Shown: one piece after another, positions 28,709 to 37,745 of the stretch
How the letters are laid out: every line of letters begins with the position of its first letter
Numbering within the stretch: position 1 is the stretch's first letter
Assembly: GCA_020852865.1 (NCBI GenBank)
Contig: JADYZZ010000095.1
Span: 1-64,000 of the forward strand
Origin: Rubrivivax sp.
GTDB lineage: Bacteria; Pseudomonadota; Gammaproteobacteria; Burkholderiales; Burkholderiaceae_C
Length of the DNA: 64,000 nucleotides
Reading direction: 5' to 3'
Translations under genes and position numbers: made by a program
The notes under the pieces: model-generated
Told to the model about the DNA's origin: nothing
Database searches by the model: none
The model's input: only the letters and a program-made list of their open reading frames with translations

Positions 28709-30000
28709 CTACGCGATGCGCCGCAGCGCCTCGGGCGCCTCGAGGTAGTCGCAGGTCAGATGCGCGAGCGCGCGCACGCCCAGCAGCAGCCCGGCCTCGT
28801 CGACGTGGAAGCGCGGCGAGTGGTTCGGGGCGGCCTTGGTCGGATCGTGCCCCGGCGGCGTGGCGCCGACGAAGAAGAACATGCCCGGCACCACCTTCTG
28901 GCAGCAGGAGAGGTCCTCCGAGCCGGTGACCTTGGGCACGATCTGCGCGCGCTCGGCGCCGGCGACGCGGCGCAGCGTGGGCAGCATCGCCTCGGTGAGC
29001 TGGGCGTCGTTCACGGTGACGTCGTAGCCGCGCTCGATGCACACCTCGGATTGCGCGCGCGCCGCCTGGGCGATGCCTTCGGCGGTGTCGCGGATGCGGC
29101 CGTGGATGTCCTCGCGCATCGCTTCGTCGAAGCTGCGTACCGTGCCCAGCATCTCCACCTTGTCGGGGATGATGTTCTGGCGCACGCCGCCCTTGATGGC
29201 GCCCACCGTCACCACCGCCGCCTCGCGCGTGATGTCGAGCTGCCGTGCGACGATGGTCTGCAGGCCGAGCACGACCTGCGCCGCGGTGACGATGGGGTCG
29301 ACGCCGGCCCAGGGCGCGGCGCCGTGCGTCTGGCGTCCGCGCACGGCGATGCGGAACTGGTCGGCGCTGGCCATCGGCGGGCCGCTGCGCAGCCCGATCG
29401 TCGTCGTGTTCAGCCGCGAGGTCACGTGCAGGCCGAAGATCGCGTCGGGCTCGGGGTGGCTCAGCGCGCCTTCCTCGATCATCAGCTCGGCGCCGCCGCG
29501 CTCGCCTTCGGGCGGGCGCTCCTCGGCGGGCTGGAAGATGAATTTCACGCTGCCGGCAAGCTGCGCGCGCAGCCCGGCGAGCAGCGCGGCCACCGCCATC
29601 AGGATGGCCGTGTGCGCGTCGTGGCCGCAGGCGTGCATGACGCCGCAGTCCTCGCCGTTCCAGCGTGCGCGTGCCTTGCTCGCGAAGGGCAGGTCCACCT
29701 CCTCGCTGACCGGCAGCGCATCCATGTCGGCGCGCAGCGCCGCCACCGGGCCGGGTGGGCCGTCCTTCGTCCCCTTCAGCAGCCCCACGACGCCGGTGTG
29801 CGCGACGCCGGTGCGCACTTCGACCAGGCCGAGCGCGCGCGGTGCTCGGCCACCACGTGGGCGGTACGGAACTCGCGGTTGCCGAGCTCGGGGTGCTGGT
29901 GCAGGTCGCGCCGCCAGGCGACGAGCTGCGGCTCGATGGCGGCGGCGGCGCGGTCGATGGCCTCGGCGAGCGTATTCGGGGCTATGAGGTGACGGTCCAC
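28709..30000 (-). pseudogene. M20-family amidohydrolase (hippurate-hydrolase-like) with a one-base frameshift
   Basis: The first frame (30000 to about 29842) encodes a typical start: MDRHLIAP, then VAWRRDLHQHPELGN. It then runs into an unrelated tail. The rest, from GLVEVRTGVAHTGVVG, lies in another frame down to 28709 and contains the M20 metal motifs MHACGHDAHTA, the Glu-rich PAEERPPEGERGGAELM and HSPRFHVDE. At about 29840-29842 a Leu codon CTG appears to have lost its T, so restoring one base rejoins the frames. The remainder is well preserved, so the mutation is recent or a sequence error. If real, the enzyme, which would release an amino acid or acid from an amide conjugate, is lost. Confidence 0.85.
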
Positions 30001-30060
30001 GGTGTCTCCTCGGTCTTGGCGCGTCGGCCTGCGCGCATCGTCGCACGGCCCGCGTCGTGC

Positions 30061-30654
30061 CTATGTCCTGCGTTCCCAGGCCAGGCCCTCGTCGGTCAGG
30101 ATGGCGTCCAGCGGCACGTCGTGCGCCTCGGCCTCGAGCCAGGGCACGAAACCGTGCGCGTACGCCACGCCCACCGTCGCCGGGCGCGGCACGAGCGCGG
30201 CCAGCGTGCGGTCGTAGAAGCCGCCGCCGTAGCCCAGGCGCAGGCCATGCGGCCCGTAGCCCACGCAGGGCACGAGCAGCAGCTCGGGGTGGAAGGCCTC
30301 GGTACCCTTGGGCTTGGGGATGCCGTAGGCATCGTCCTCCATCTCGCAGCCCGGGTACCAGATGTGGAAGCGCAACTGCTTGGTCTGCCTGTCGCTCACC
30401 GGCAGGCCGATGCGGCGCCTCGGGTCGGCCTCGCTCCAGCGGTACAGCGCCGGCAGCGCATCGAACTCGCCCTTGATCGGCCAGTACGCACCGATCGAGC
30501 GCTCGCGGCGGCCCACCAGCCACACGCGCAGCACCTCCTGCAGCTGCATCGAGCGCTGGTGGCGGTCGACCAGGTTCATGCGCTCGGCCTGCAGCTGGCG
30601 GCGCAGCGCCTTCTTGTCGCGCGAGGGCTCGAGCGGGGGGAGCGTGAGGGTCAT
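30061..30654 (-). CDS. fau: 5-formyltetrahydrofolate cyclo-ligase
   Basis: The 197-residue protein has the family signature GLRLGYGGGFYDRTL near residue 140, preceded by LLVPCVGYGPHG, and an N-terminal KKALRRQLQAERMNL helix. It converts 5-formyl-THF to methenyl-THF with ATP, which fits the one-carbon genes around it. The ATG at 30654 was chosen because the frame upstream runs through the hexanucleotide tract and codes only repetitive Arg-rich sequence. Its promoter must lie in or beside that tract. Confidence 0.92.
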   Translation of the reverse strand: MTLTLPPLEPSRDKKALRRQLQAERMNLVDRHQRSMQLQEVLRVWLVGRRERSIGAYWPIKGEFDALPALYRWSEADPRRRIGLPVSDRQTKQLRFHIWYPGCEMEDDAYGIPKPKGTEAFHPELLLVPCVGYGPHGLRLGYGGGFYDRTLAALVPRPATVGVAYAHGFVPWLEAEAHDVPLDAILTDEGLAWERRT

Positions 30655-30735
30655 CGGCGACTCGGGGCGGGCAGCGCTGCCGCACGGCGTGGGGTCGGGC
30701 GGTCGATTGTCGCGCCACGCCGCGACGGCATCCAG

Positions 30736-30933
30736 CCGAAGCCGAAGCCGAAGCCGAAGCCGAAGCCGAAGCCGAAGCCGAAGCCGAAGCCGAAGCCGAA
30801 GCCGCAGCCGCAGCCGCAGCCGCAGCCGAAGCCGCAGCCGCAGCCGCAGCCGCATCCGCATCCGCATCCGCATCCGCATCCGCATCCGCATCCGCACCCG
30901 CACCCGCACCCGCACCCGCACCCGCACCCGCAC
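30736..30933. repeat. 198-bp hexanucleotide tract of 33 units
   Basis: The tract reads CCGAAG x11, CCGCAG x4, CCGAAG x1, CCGCAG x3, CCGCAT x7, CCGCAC x7. Variants occur in blocks, as expected from repeated slippage or unequal exchange followed by spread of point changes. It occupies almost half of the 430-bp gap between the divergent fau and lytic transglycosylase genes. The rest of the gap shows no gene. Confidence 0.95.
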
Positions 30934-31084
30934 CTGCGTCAGCGTGCGCCGCGAACCCGTCCGGCCGTCGAAGGTCGAAGCCCCTGCGGGCGCAACCGCG
31001 GCATGCCGCAGCGGCGACAAATGCCCCTCTGCCTGAGCTAAATTCGCCGCCATGCCGATGCTGCCCGCACCTACATTGGCCGAC

Positions 31085-33190
31085 ATGAAGCGCCGCCTCG
31101 TCGCGCTGGCCGGATTCGCGCTCGCCGCCGCGGCCCTTGCCGCGCCGGCGCCGGCGGCGCGCGCCCAGGCCAGCAGCGCCGCAGGCGGCAACGCCGCCGG
31201 CAACGGCACCGGCAACGTCCAGCCCGGCGCCCCCGCCGACCTGGCGCTGCAGGCGCGCGACGCCTACCGCCTGAAGGACCGCGCGCGGCTGGCCGCCCTG
31301 CGTGCCGCCGCCGAGGCCGCCGGGCATCCCCTGGCCGGCTGGGTGGCGTACTGGGAGCTCGCCAACCGCCTGGCCGACGCGCAGCAAGGCGAGCTCGATG
31401 CCTTCGCGGCGCGCTGGTCCGGCAGCTACGTCGAGGACCGGCTGCGCAACGACTGGCTGCTCGAGCTGGGCCGGCGGCGCGACTGGGCCAACTTCCGCGC
31501 CGAGCACCCGCGCTTTCGCATGAACGACGACCGCGAGGTCGCCTGCTATGCGCTCGTCGCGCAGCACGCCGAGGGGCAGGACCTGCGCGAGCCGGCCAAG
31601 GCCGCCTGGTACGCGCAGCGCGACGGCGACGACGGCTGCCAGTTGCTCGGCCAGACGATGTTCGACGCGCGCCGCTTCACGCGTGACGACGTCTGGCACG
31701 AAGTGCGGCTCGCGGTCGAGGCCAACCGCCCGCGCACGGCGCGCGCGGCGGCGGCGCTGCTCGGCAGCACCTTTGCCGCGCGCATCGACGCGCTGTTCAA
31801 GGATCCGGCGCGCGCTCTGCGCAAGCGGCGCGAGCCGCAGACGCAGGCCGCCGAGCTGCTCGCCGTGTTCGCGCTGTGGCGGCTGGCCGCCGCCGACGTC
31901 GACGACGCCGCGGCGCGCATCGAGCAGCACTTCGCCGGCCTGCTGTCCGACCGCGAACTGGCTGACGCCTGGGCCGGCGTGGCGCGGCAGGCGGCGTTCC
32001 GGCTGCACCCGCGCGCCGGCGACATGGCCGCCGCGGCCTGGCGCCATTGGGAGCGCGCCGGCGGACATGTGGAGGGCCGCGGCGGCAGGACCGCCCAGCC
32101 TCCGGCCTGGAGCGACGAGACGCTCGCCTGGCTGGTGCGCGGCGCGCTGCGCGGCAGCGGCGCCGAACGCTGGAGCGTGGTGCAGCGCTCGATCGACGCG
32201 ATGAGCGCGGCCGAGCAGCGCGAGCCGGTCTGGCAGTACTGGCGCGCGCGCGCACTGCAGGCGCGGGCGCCGGCGGGCCCCGAGGGCGAAGGGGCGCGCG
32301 CACTGGCGCGCCTGACGCTGCAGGGCATCGCCTCGCCGTTGGCCTTCTATGGCCAGCTCGCGCAGGACGAGCTCGGCGCGCGCACGCCGCTGCCCGCGCT
32401 GCCGGCGCCGCCCACGGCCGGCGAGCGCGAAGCCGCACGCAGCCAGCCGGCGCTGGCGCGCGCGCTGCAGCTCATCGCGCTCGGCTTGCGCTCCGAAGGC
32501 GTGCGCGAATGGAACTTCACGCTGCGCGGCATGGGCGAGCGCGAGCTGCTGGCGGCGGCGCAATGGGCCTGCGAGCGCGAGGTCTGGGACCGCTGCATCA
32601 ACACCAGCGAGCGCACGCGCGCCGAGATCGACCTGGCGCAGCGCTACCCGACGCCGTTCCGCGAGCAGGTGCTGGCGCGGGCCGGCGAGGTGGGCATCGA
32701 TCCGGCGCTCGTCTACGGACTGATCCGCCAGGAGTCGCGCTTCATCCTCGACGCGCGCTCCGCCGTCGGCGCCTCGGGCCTGATGCAGCTGATGCCGGCC
32801 ACCGCGCGCTGGACGGCCAGGAAGGTGGGGCTGGAATGGCGGCCGAGCCTGATCACCGACCGCGACGTCAACCTGAAGCTCGGCATGAGCTACCTCAAGC
32901 TGCTGGTCGACGACTTCGGCGGCTCGGTCGCGCTCGCCGCCGCCGCCTACAACGCCGGCCCCGGGCGCCCGCGCCGCTGGCGCGAAGGCGGCAGCTTCGA
33001 GCCGGCCGCCTGGGTCGAAGGCATTCCGTTCGCCGAGACGCGCGACTACGTCAAGAAGGTGCTCGCCAACGCGCTCGTCTACAGCGTCGTGCTCGGCGCG
33101 CCGGCGGCGCCCCCGCTCAAGGCGCGCCTGGGCGCGCTCATCGGCCCGCGCGCGCCGGGCGCGCCGGCCGCCGACGGCGAGCTGCCGTGA
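31085..33190 (+). CDS. slt: Soluble lytic murein transglycosylase (Slt70-like)
   Basis: The product has about 701 residues, with a signal peptide from the chosen start (MKRRLVALAGF... to about ARAQ), a long alpha-superhelical region rich in Ala/Arg, and a C-terminal SLT domain: catalytic Glu in YGLIRQESRF, ASGLMQLMPATA, and YNAGPGRPRRW. It cleaves the glycan strand of peptidoglycan in the periplasm to form 1,6-anhydro ends. A start at 31052 would add eleven residues before the leader and is less likely. It lies across the hexanucleotide tract from fau. Confidence 0.93.
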   Translation: MKRRLVALAGFALAAAALAAPAPAARAQASSAAGGNAAGNGTGNVQPGAPADLALQARDAYRLKDRARLAALRAAAEAAGHPLAGWVAYWELANRLADAQQGELDAFAARWSGSYVEDRLRNDWLLELGRRRDWANFRAEHPRFRMNDDREVACYALVAQHAEGQDLREPAKAAWYAQRDGDDGCQLLGQTMFDARRFTRDDVWHEVRLAVEANRPRTARAAAALLGSTFAARIDALFKDPARALRKRREPQTQAAELLAVFALWRLAAADVDDAAARIEQHFAGLLSDRELADAWAGVARQAAFRLHPRAGDMAAAAWRHWERAGGHVEGRGGRTAQPPAWSDETLAWLVRGALRGSGAERWSVVQRSIDAMSAAEQREPVWQYWRARALQARAPAGPEGEGARALARLTLQGIASPLAFYGQLAQDELGARTPLPALPAPPTAGEREAARSQPALARALQLIALGLRSEGVREWNFTLRGMGERELLAAAQWACEREVWDRCINTSERTRAEIDLAQRYPTPFREQVLARAGEVGIDPALVYGLIRQESRFILDARSAVGASGLMQLMPATARWTARKVGLEWRPSLITDRDVNLKLGMSYLKLLVDDFGGSVALAAAAYNAGPGRPRRWREGGSFEPAAWVEGIPFAETRDYVKKVLANALVYSVVLGAPAAPPLKARLGALIGPRAPGAPAADGELP

Positions 33191-33204
33191 TCGGGAGGAG
33201 CTGA

Positions 33205-34149
33205 GTGGAGCGCATCGTCGTCCTCGGCGGCACCGGCTTCGTCGGGCGTGCGCTGTGCGAGCGGCTGGTGCAGCGCGGCGGCCTGCGCCTGGTCGTGCCG
33301 AGCCGGCGCGCACCGCACGACCAGGCCGTGCGCCTGTTGCCCGGGCTCGATCTCGTGCGCGCCGACGTGCACGACGACGCGACCCTCGGGCGCCTGCTGG
33401 CCGGCGCCGACGCCGCCGTCAACCTGGTGGCCATCCTGCACGGCGACGCCGCAGCGTTCGAGCGCGTGCACGCGCACTTGCCGCGCCGCCTTGCCGCGGC
33501 CTGCGACGCAGCCGGCTGTCGCCTGGTGCACCTGAGCGCGCTGGGCGTCGGCGCCGACGCGCCCTCGCACTACCTGCGCTCGAAGTGGGCGGGCGAGGAG
33601 GTGCTGCGCGCGGCCGGCGTGCCGCTCACGATCCTGCGGCCTTCGGTGATCTTCGGTGCCGGCGACCGCTTCATGAACCTGTTCGCGCGGCTGCAGGCGC
33701 TGGCGCCGGTCGTGCCGCTGGCCGGCAGCGCTTCGCGCTACCAGCCGGTCTGGGTGGAGGACGTGGCGCTGGCCGTGCTGCGCGCGCTCGAGCGGCCGGC
33801 GAGCATCGGCCAGACCTACGAGGCCGCCGGCCCGCGCGTGTACACGCTGGCCGAGCTGGTGCGCCTGGCGGGGCGCTGGTCCGGGCACGAGCGCGCGCAG
33901 CTCGCGCTGCCCGGCTTCGCCGGCTGGCTGCAGGCGCTGGCGCTGGAGCGGCTGCCGGGGCCGCCGCTGCTGTCGCGCGACAACCTGCGCTCGATGCGCG
34001 TGGCCAACGTCGCCGGCGGCCGGCTGCCGGGTCTGCCCGCGCTGGGCATCGAGCCGACGCCGCTCGAAGCGGTGGCGCCGCGCTATCTCGCCCGCGGGCG
34101 CGACTGCGCGCGGCTCGACCGCTGGCGCAGCCAGGCCGGCGGCGGCTGA
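33205..34149 (+). CDS. NDUFA9-like NAD(P)-binding protein (atypical SDR)
   Basis: The 314-residue protein opens with IVVLGGTGFVGRALCERL, a Rossmann dinucleotide motif, and has VNLVAIL, VHLSALGVGADAPSHYLRSKWAGEE (Tyr/Lys region) and ILRPSVIFGAGDRFMNLFARL. This resembles the atypical SDRs annotated as complex I NDUFA9-like proteins. The start is GTG at 33205, with GGGAGGAG just upstream. It follows the lytic transglycosylase gene after 14 bases. The role is unknown; a redox or quinone-related function is only inferred from the family name. Confidence 0.88.
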   Translation: MERIVVLGGTGFVGRALCERLVQRGGLRLVVPSRRAPHDQAVRLLPGLDLVRADVHDDATLGRLLAGADAAVNLVAILHGDAAAFERVHAHLPRRLAAACDAAGCRLVHLSALGVGADAPSHYLRSKWAGEEVLRAAGVPLTILRPSVIFGAGDRFMNLFARLQALAPVVPLAGSASRYQPVWVEDVALAVLRALERPASIGQTYEAAGPRVYTLAELVRLAGRWSGHERAQLALPGFAGWLQALALERLPGPPLLSRDNLRSMRVANVAGGRLPGLPALGIEPTPLEAVAPRYLARGRDCARLDRWRSQAGGG

Positions 34150-34212
34150 GCCTGTGAAGATGTGAATCGCGCCCGCGCAGGGGTGCCCAAGGGCGCTGGG
34201 CAAGGCGCGGCG
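34148..34212 (+). repeat. Dispersed 65-bp repeat, copy 1
   Basis: This copy matches 39002-39066 at 61 of 65 positions in the same orientation. It begins inside the last codons of the NDUFA9-like gene and lies just after it. The sequence is not part of any recognised gene and contains GTGCCCAAGGGCGC, which could fold locally. Confidence 0.85.
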
Positions 34213-34313
34213 CGCAGCGCGGCCGGCGCGACGGCGGTTCGGCCCGGCCGCCCGGACACAGCGCGCGGGCCGGGCTCGTACGATCACGGTCCGGCATACC
34301 CACGGAGATTTCG

Positions 34314-34991
34314 ATGCAGCTCGTGATCGGCAACAAGAACTACTCGTCGTGGTCGATGCGGCCCTGGGTGCTCATGAAGCAGCTCGGCATCGCGTTCGAC
34401 GAGATCCGCCTCAGCTTCAACCTCGGCATGGGCGCGGGCTTCGGCGACGCGATGCTGCGCTACAGCCCGGCGCGGCGCGTGCCGGTGCTGCTCGACGAGG
34501 GCTTGGCCGTCTGGGACAGCCTGGCGATCGTCGAGTACCTGCACGAGCGCTTTCCCGGGCTGGGCGTGTGGCCGACCGAGGTGCGAGCGCGCGCGCGCGC
34601 GCGCTCGCTCGCCGCCGAGATGCACGCGGGCTTTGCCGCGCTGCGCTCGAACTTCCCGATGAACGTCGAGGCGGCGCTGCCCGAGATCGGCGCGCGCGCG
34701 CTGGCCGAGCAGCCGGCGCTGCGCAAGGACGTCGCGCGCATCGAGTCGATGTGGGCCGAGGCGCTGGCGGCCAGCGGCGGGCCGTACCTCTTCGGCGCCT
34801 GGTCGGCCGCCGACGCCTTCTACACGCCCGTTGCGCAGCGCCTGCGCACCTACGCCGTGCCGGTGGCGCCGGCCACGCACGAGTTCGCCGAGCGGCTGCT
34901 CGCGGCCCCTGGCGCGGCGGCCTGGATCGCCGGGGCGCTCGCCGAAGCCGAGTTCGTGCCCGACGACGAGCCCTACCGCAAAAGCCGCTGA
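34314..34991 (+). CDS. Glutathione S-transferase family protein
   Basis: The 225-residue protein has a thioredoxin-like N-terminal domain (LVIGNKNYSSWSMRPWVLMKQ, with VPVLLDEGLAVWDSLAIVEYL as the glutathione gamma-Glu binding segment) and a helical C-terminal half. The SSWSMRPW form is typical of a bacterial GST subgroup near maleylacetoacetate isomerase-like proteins. Substrate and reaction are unknown. It lies 21 bases upstream of cca. Confidence 0.9.
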   Translation: MQLVIGNKNYSSWSMRPWVLMKQLGIAFDEIRLSFNLGMGAGFGDAMLRYSPARRVPVLLDEGLAVWDSLAIVEYLHERFPGLGVWPTEVRARARARSLAAEMHAGFAALRSNFPMNVEAALPEIGARALAEQPALRKDVARIESMWAEALAASGGPYLFGAWSAADAFYTPVAQRLRTYAVPVAPATHEFAERLLAAPGAAAWIAGALAEAEFVPDDEPYRKSR

Positions 34992-35012
34992 AGCGGCCGG
35001 CGGGGCCTTCGC

Positions 35013-36245
35013 GTGCGCCTGTACGTCGTCGGCGGCGCGGTGCGCGACCGGCTGATGGGCCTGCCGGCGCACGATCGCGACTGGGTCGCCGTCGGCGCCA
35101 CGCCCGAGGCGCTCCTGGCCCTGGGCTACCGGCCGGTGGGGCGCGACTTCCCGGTCTTCCTGCACCCCGACACCGGCGAGGAAGTGGCGCTGGCGCGCAC
35201 CGAGCGCAAGAGCGCGCCGGGCTACCACGGCTTCGTCTTCCACGCCGCGCCCGATGTCACGCTCGCGCAGGACCTGGCACGGCGCGACCTCACGATCAAC
35301 GCCATCGCCCAGGCCGAGGACGGCACGCTGATCGATCCCTTCGGCGGCCGGCGCGACCTCGAGGCCAAGGTGCTGCGCCATGTCTCGCCGGCCTTCGCCG
35401 AGGACCCGGTGCGCGTGCTGCGCGTGGCGCGCTTCGCCGCGCGCTGGCCCGAGTTCGCGCTCGCGCCCGAGACCGCCGAACTGCTGGCGACGATGGTGGC
35501 CGCGGGCGAGGTCGACGCCCTCGTGCCCGAGCGCGTGTGGCAGGAGCTGGCGCGCGGCCTGATGACGCCGCGGCCCAGCCGCATGTTCGAGCTGCTGCGC
35601 GCCTGCGGTGCGCTGGCGCGCCTGCTGCCCGAGCTGGACCGGCTCTGGGGCGTCCCGCAGCCGCCCGAGCACCACCCCGAGATCGACAGCGGCGTGCACG
35701 TCATGCTGGTGCTCGACATGGCCGCGCGCCTCGCGGCACCGCTGGCCGTGCGCTGGGCCTGCCTGGGCCACGACCTGGGCAAGGGCACGACGCCGCGCGC
35801 GCAGTGGCCGCGCCACCTCGGCCACGAGGAGCGCGGAGTGCGGCTGCTGCGCGGCGTGCACGCACGGCTGCGCGTGCCCGTCGATTGCCGCGAGCTGGCC
35901 GAACTGCTGGCGCGCGAGCATGTGCACGTGCACCAGAGCGCGGGCTTCGGCGCCGCCGCGCTGGTCCGGCTGTTCGACCGCTGCGACGCCTGGCGCCGGC
36001 CCGAGCGCTTCGCGCTGCTGCTGCAGGGCTGCGAGTGCGACGCGCGCGGCCGCGGCGGCCACGCCGAGCTCGAATACGTGCCGGCGCGGCGCCTGCCACG
36101 GCTCGTGGCCGCCGCGCGCGGCGTCGACACCGCGGCCGTGGCCGCCGCCGCCGCGGCGCGCGGCGCCGCCGGCCCGGCCATCGGCGCCGCGGTGCATGAG
36201 GCGCGCGTGGCGGCCGTGCGGGCGGTGCTGAGCGGCATGAGTTGA
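35013..36245 (+). CDS. cca: Multifunctional CCA-adding tRNA nucleotidyltransferase
   Basis: The 410-residue enzyme starts with GTG and shows YVVGGAVRDRLMG, the metal Asp pair in HDRDWVAVG, ARRDLTINAIA, and EDPVRVLRVARFAAR in the polymerase part. An HD phosphohydrolase domain follows with CLGHDLGKGTTP near 245. It adds or repairs the CCA end of tRNA, and the HD part has phosphatase/phosphodiesterase activity in characterised proteins. Length fits the two-domain gammaproteobacterial/betaproteobacterial type. The C-terminus is Ala-rich. Confidence 0.95.
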   Translation: MRLYVVGGAVRDRLMGLPAHDRDWVAVGATPEALLALGYRPVGRDFPVFLHPDTGEEVALARTERKSAPGYHGFVFHAAPDVTLAQDLARRDLTINAIAQAEDGTLIDPFGGRRDLEAKVLRHVSPAFAEDPVRVLRVARFAARWPEFALAPETAELLATMVAAGEVDALVPERVWQELARGLMTPRPSRMFELLRACGALARLLPELDRLWGVPQPPEHHPEIDSGVHVMLVLDMAARLAAPLAVRWACLGHDLGKGTTPRAQWPRHLGHEERGVRLLRGVHARLRVPVDCRELAELLAREHVHVHQSAGFGAAALVRLFDRCDAWRRPERFALLLQGCECDARGRGGHAELEYVPARRLPRLVAAARGVDTAAVAAAAAARGAAGPAIGAAVHEARVAAVRAVLSGMS

Positions 36246-36297
36246 GCGGCAGGCCCGACGCGGCCGCGCAGCCCAACGGCTCGAGTCGATCCGGCTC

Positions 36298-36328
36298 CGC
36301 CCGGCGCGGCCAAACCCCTCGCCGGGCG
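36298..36328. terminator. Candidate bidirectional terminator hairpin
   Basis: CGCCCGGCG at 36298-36306 can pair with CGCCGGGCG at 36320-36328 around a 13-base loop. It lies between the convergent cca and FHA-EAL genes. There is no clear T-run, so the strength is uncertain. Confidence 0.5.
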
Positions 36329-36356
36329 GGCCGGGCCGGCCGGACTCAGGGGTTAC

Positions 36357-37448
36357 TCAGAACTGCGCGATCGGCAGCGGCCGCCCGGTGAGGTAGCCCT
36401 GGATCAGGTCGAAGCCGAGCTCGCGACACACGCGCGCCTCGCCCTCGGTCTCGACGCCCTCGGCCAGCGCCACCGCGCCCAGCTCGTGCACCAGGCGCAC
36501 GAGGTCGCCCACGACCTTCACCTTGGTGGCCGGCGCTTCGTCGATGCCGCGCACCAGGCCCATGTCGAACTTGACGAAATGCGCCGGCACCTCGCCCAGC
36601 TCGTTCAGGCGCGCCTGGCCGGCGCCGAAGTCGTCGTAGGCAAAGCGCATGCCGAGCGCAGCCAGCCGCGCCGCCAGCTCGCGCATGCGCGCCACTTCCA
36701 TCACCGCCGATTCGTGCACCTCGACCACGAGCTGCAGGTCCACGCCTTCGTGCCGCAGCCGCTCGAGCCCGGCGAGGAAGGCCGGCTCGAAGGTCTCCTT
36801 CGGGTGCGTGTTCACGAACACCGTCTTGCCGGCCAGCCGCTCGGCGGCGGCCTTCAGGCCGTGGTCGCGGAAGGCGCACGACAGCTCGACCTCGAGCCCG
36901 AGCCGCTCGGCCAGGTGGAACAGATGCACCGGCGAGGCCGGCAGCACCGGATGCGCCGCGCGCCCGAGCAGCTCGTAGGCGAAGGGCACTCCGCTGCGTG
37001 CGTCGACGATGCGCTGCAGCGCGCCGGTGAGGCCCTGGCCGGCGAGCAGTTCCATGAATTCGCGCTCGTGCGGCACGAAGTGCGATGCCAGCGCGGTGCC
37101 CGGCGGCACGAGCTGCGTGCGACCGTCGCCGGGCAGCTCGGCGCCGGCGCGTCGCCCGAGGCGGAACTCGGCATTGCCGAAGTGGATGACGTCGTGCTCG
37201 GCGAGCCGGCGCGGGGCCGTCAGGCGCTCGCGGTTGACGAAGGTGCCGTTGGTGCTGCCGAGGTCGGCGATGACGAGCGCGCCGCCGGCATCGGCGGTCA
37301 GCTCGGCGTGGCGCCGGCTCAGCCCGAGCGCCGGCACGACAAGATGGTTGCCCGCGTCGCGCCCGATCGTGAACGGCAGCGCGACGACATCGTGCAGCAC
37401 ATGCGAGCCGTCGGCGGCCACGCCCTCGAGGGTCCAGACGACCGTCAT
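36357..37448 (-). CDS. FHA domain fused to an EAL (c-di-GMP phosphodiesterase) domain
   Basis: The 363-residue protein has an N-terminal FHA domain (FTIGRDAGNHLVVP, LSRRHAEL, DLGSTNGTFVN, about 25-100) and a C-terminal EAL domain (about 130-360). EAL landmarks look intact: YELLGR as the EAL motif with its Arg, VFVNTHP, the Glu in VVEVHES, DDFGAG, HFVKFD, EGVET and QGYLTGRPLP. It probably hydrolyses c-di-GMP under control of a phosphothreonine partner read by the FHA domain. The ATG at 37448 is followed directly by the first FHA strand. No kinase gene lies beside it. Confidence 0.9.
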   Translation of the reverse strand: MTVVWTLEGVAADGSHVLHDVVALPFTIGRDAGNHLVVPALGLSRRHAELTADAGGALVIADLGSTNGTFVNRERLTAPRRLAEHDVIHFGNAEFRLGRRAGAELPGDGRTQLVPPGTALASHFVPHEREFMELLAGQGLTGALQRIVDARSGVPFAYELLGRAAHPVLPASPVHLFHLAERLGLEVELSCAFRDHGLKAAAERLAGKTVFVNTHPKETFEPAFLAGLERLRHEGVDLQLVVEVHESAVMEVARMRELAARLAALGMRFAYDDFGAGQARLNELGEVPAHFVKFDMGLVRGIDEAPATKVKVVGDLVRLVHELGAVALAEGVETEGEARVCRELGFDLIQGYLTGRPLPIAQF

Positions 37449-37745
37449 CTGCCGCGCCCCTGCTCCGCTTGTCGACGAGGCGCCCACTCTAACGCCGAGT
37501 GCGGCGCACCGGCACGCCGCGAGCGGGCCATCGATCACGTCCGGCGCCCGCTCGGGCTGCCGCAGGCTGCCGAGCCGGTGCGTGCGGGCGCGTTCGGACC
37601 TGCGGGAAGGCCGCGCATCGGCCGGCCGATGTCGTCGCCGCGTTGCCTGCGCGCGCCGGGCCCGCACAAGCGCCGCATCGACGGGCAAGGTCGCCGCGGC
37701 GACACCGATCGGCGGCGGCAGCGGCGCCGCAGCGATACTCGCCGC

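Noticed and set aside
30736-30933. Hexanucleotide tract as a CRISPR array or as coding Arg-Val/Arg-Met/Arg-Leu repeats
   Set aside because: There are no spacers of typical size, and the dipeptide repeats follow trivially from the 6-bp unit. No start or domain supports translation.
28709-33313. A very long open frame on the minus strand of about 1530 codons
   Set aside because: Only its last third is real (the body of the M20 enzyme). The rest is an open shadow of the transglycosylase and other genes caused by high GC, with low-complexity Arg/Ala sequence.
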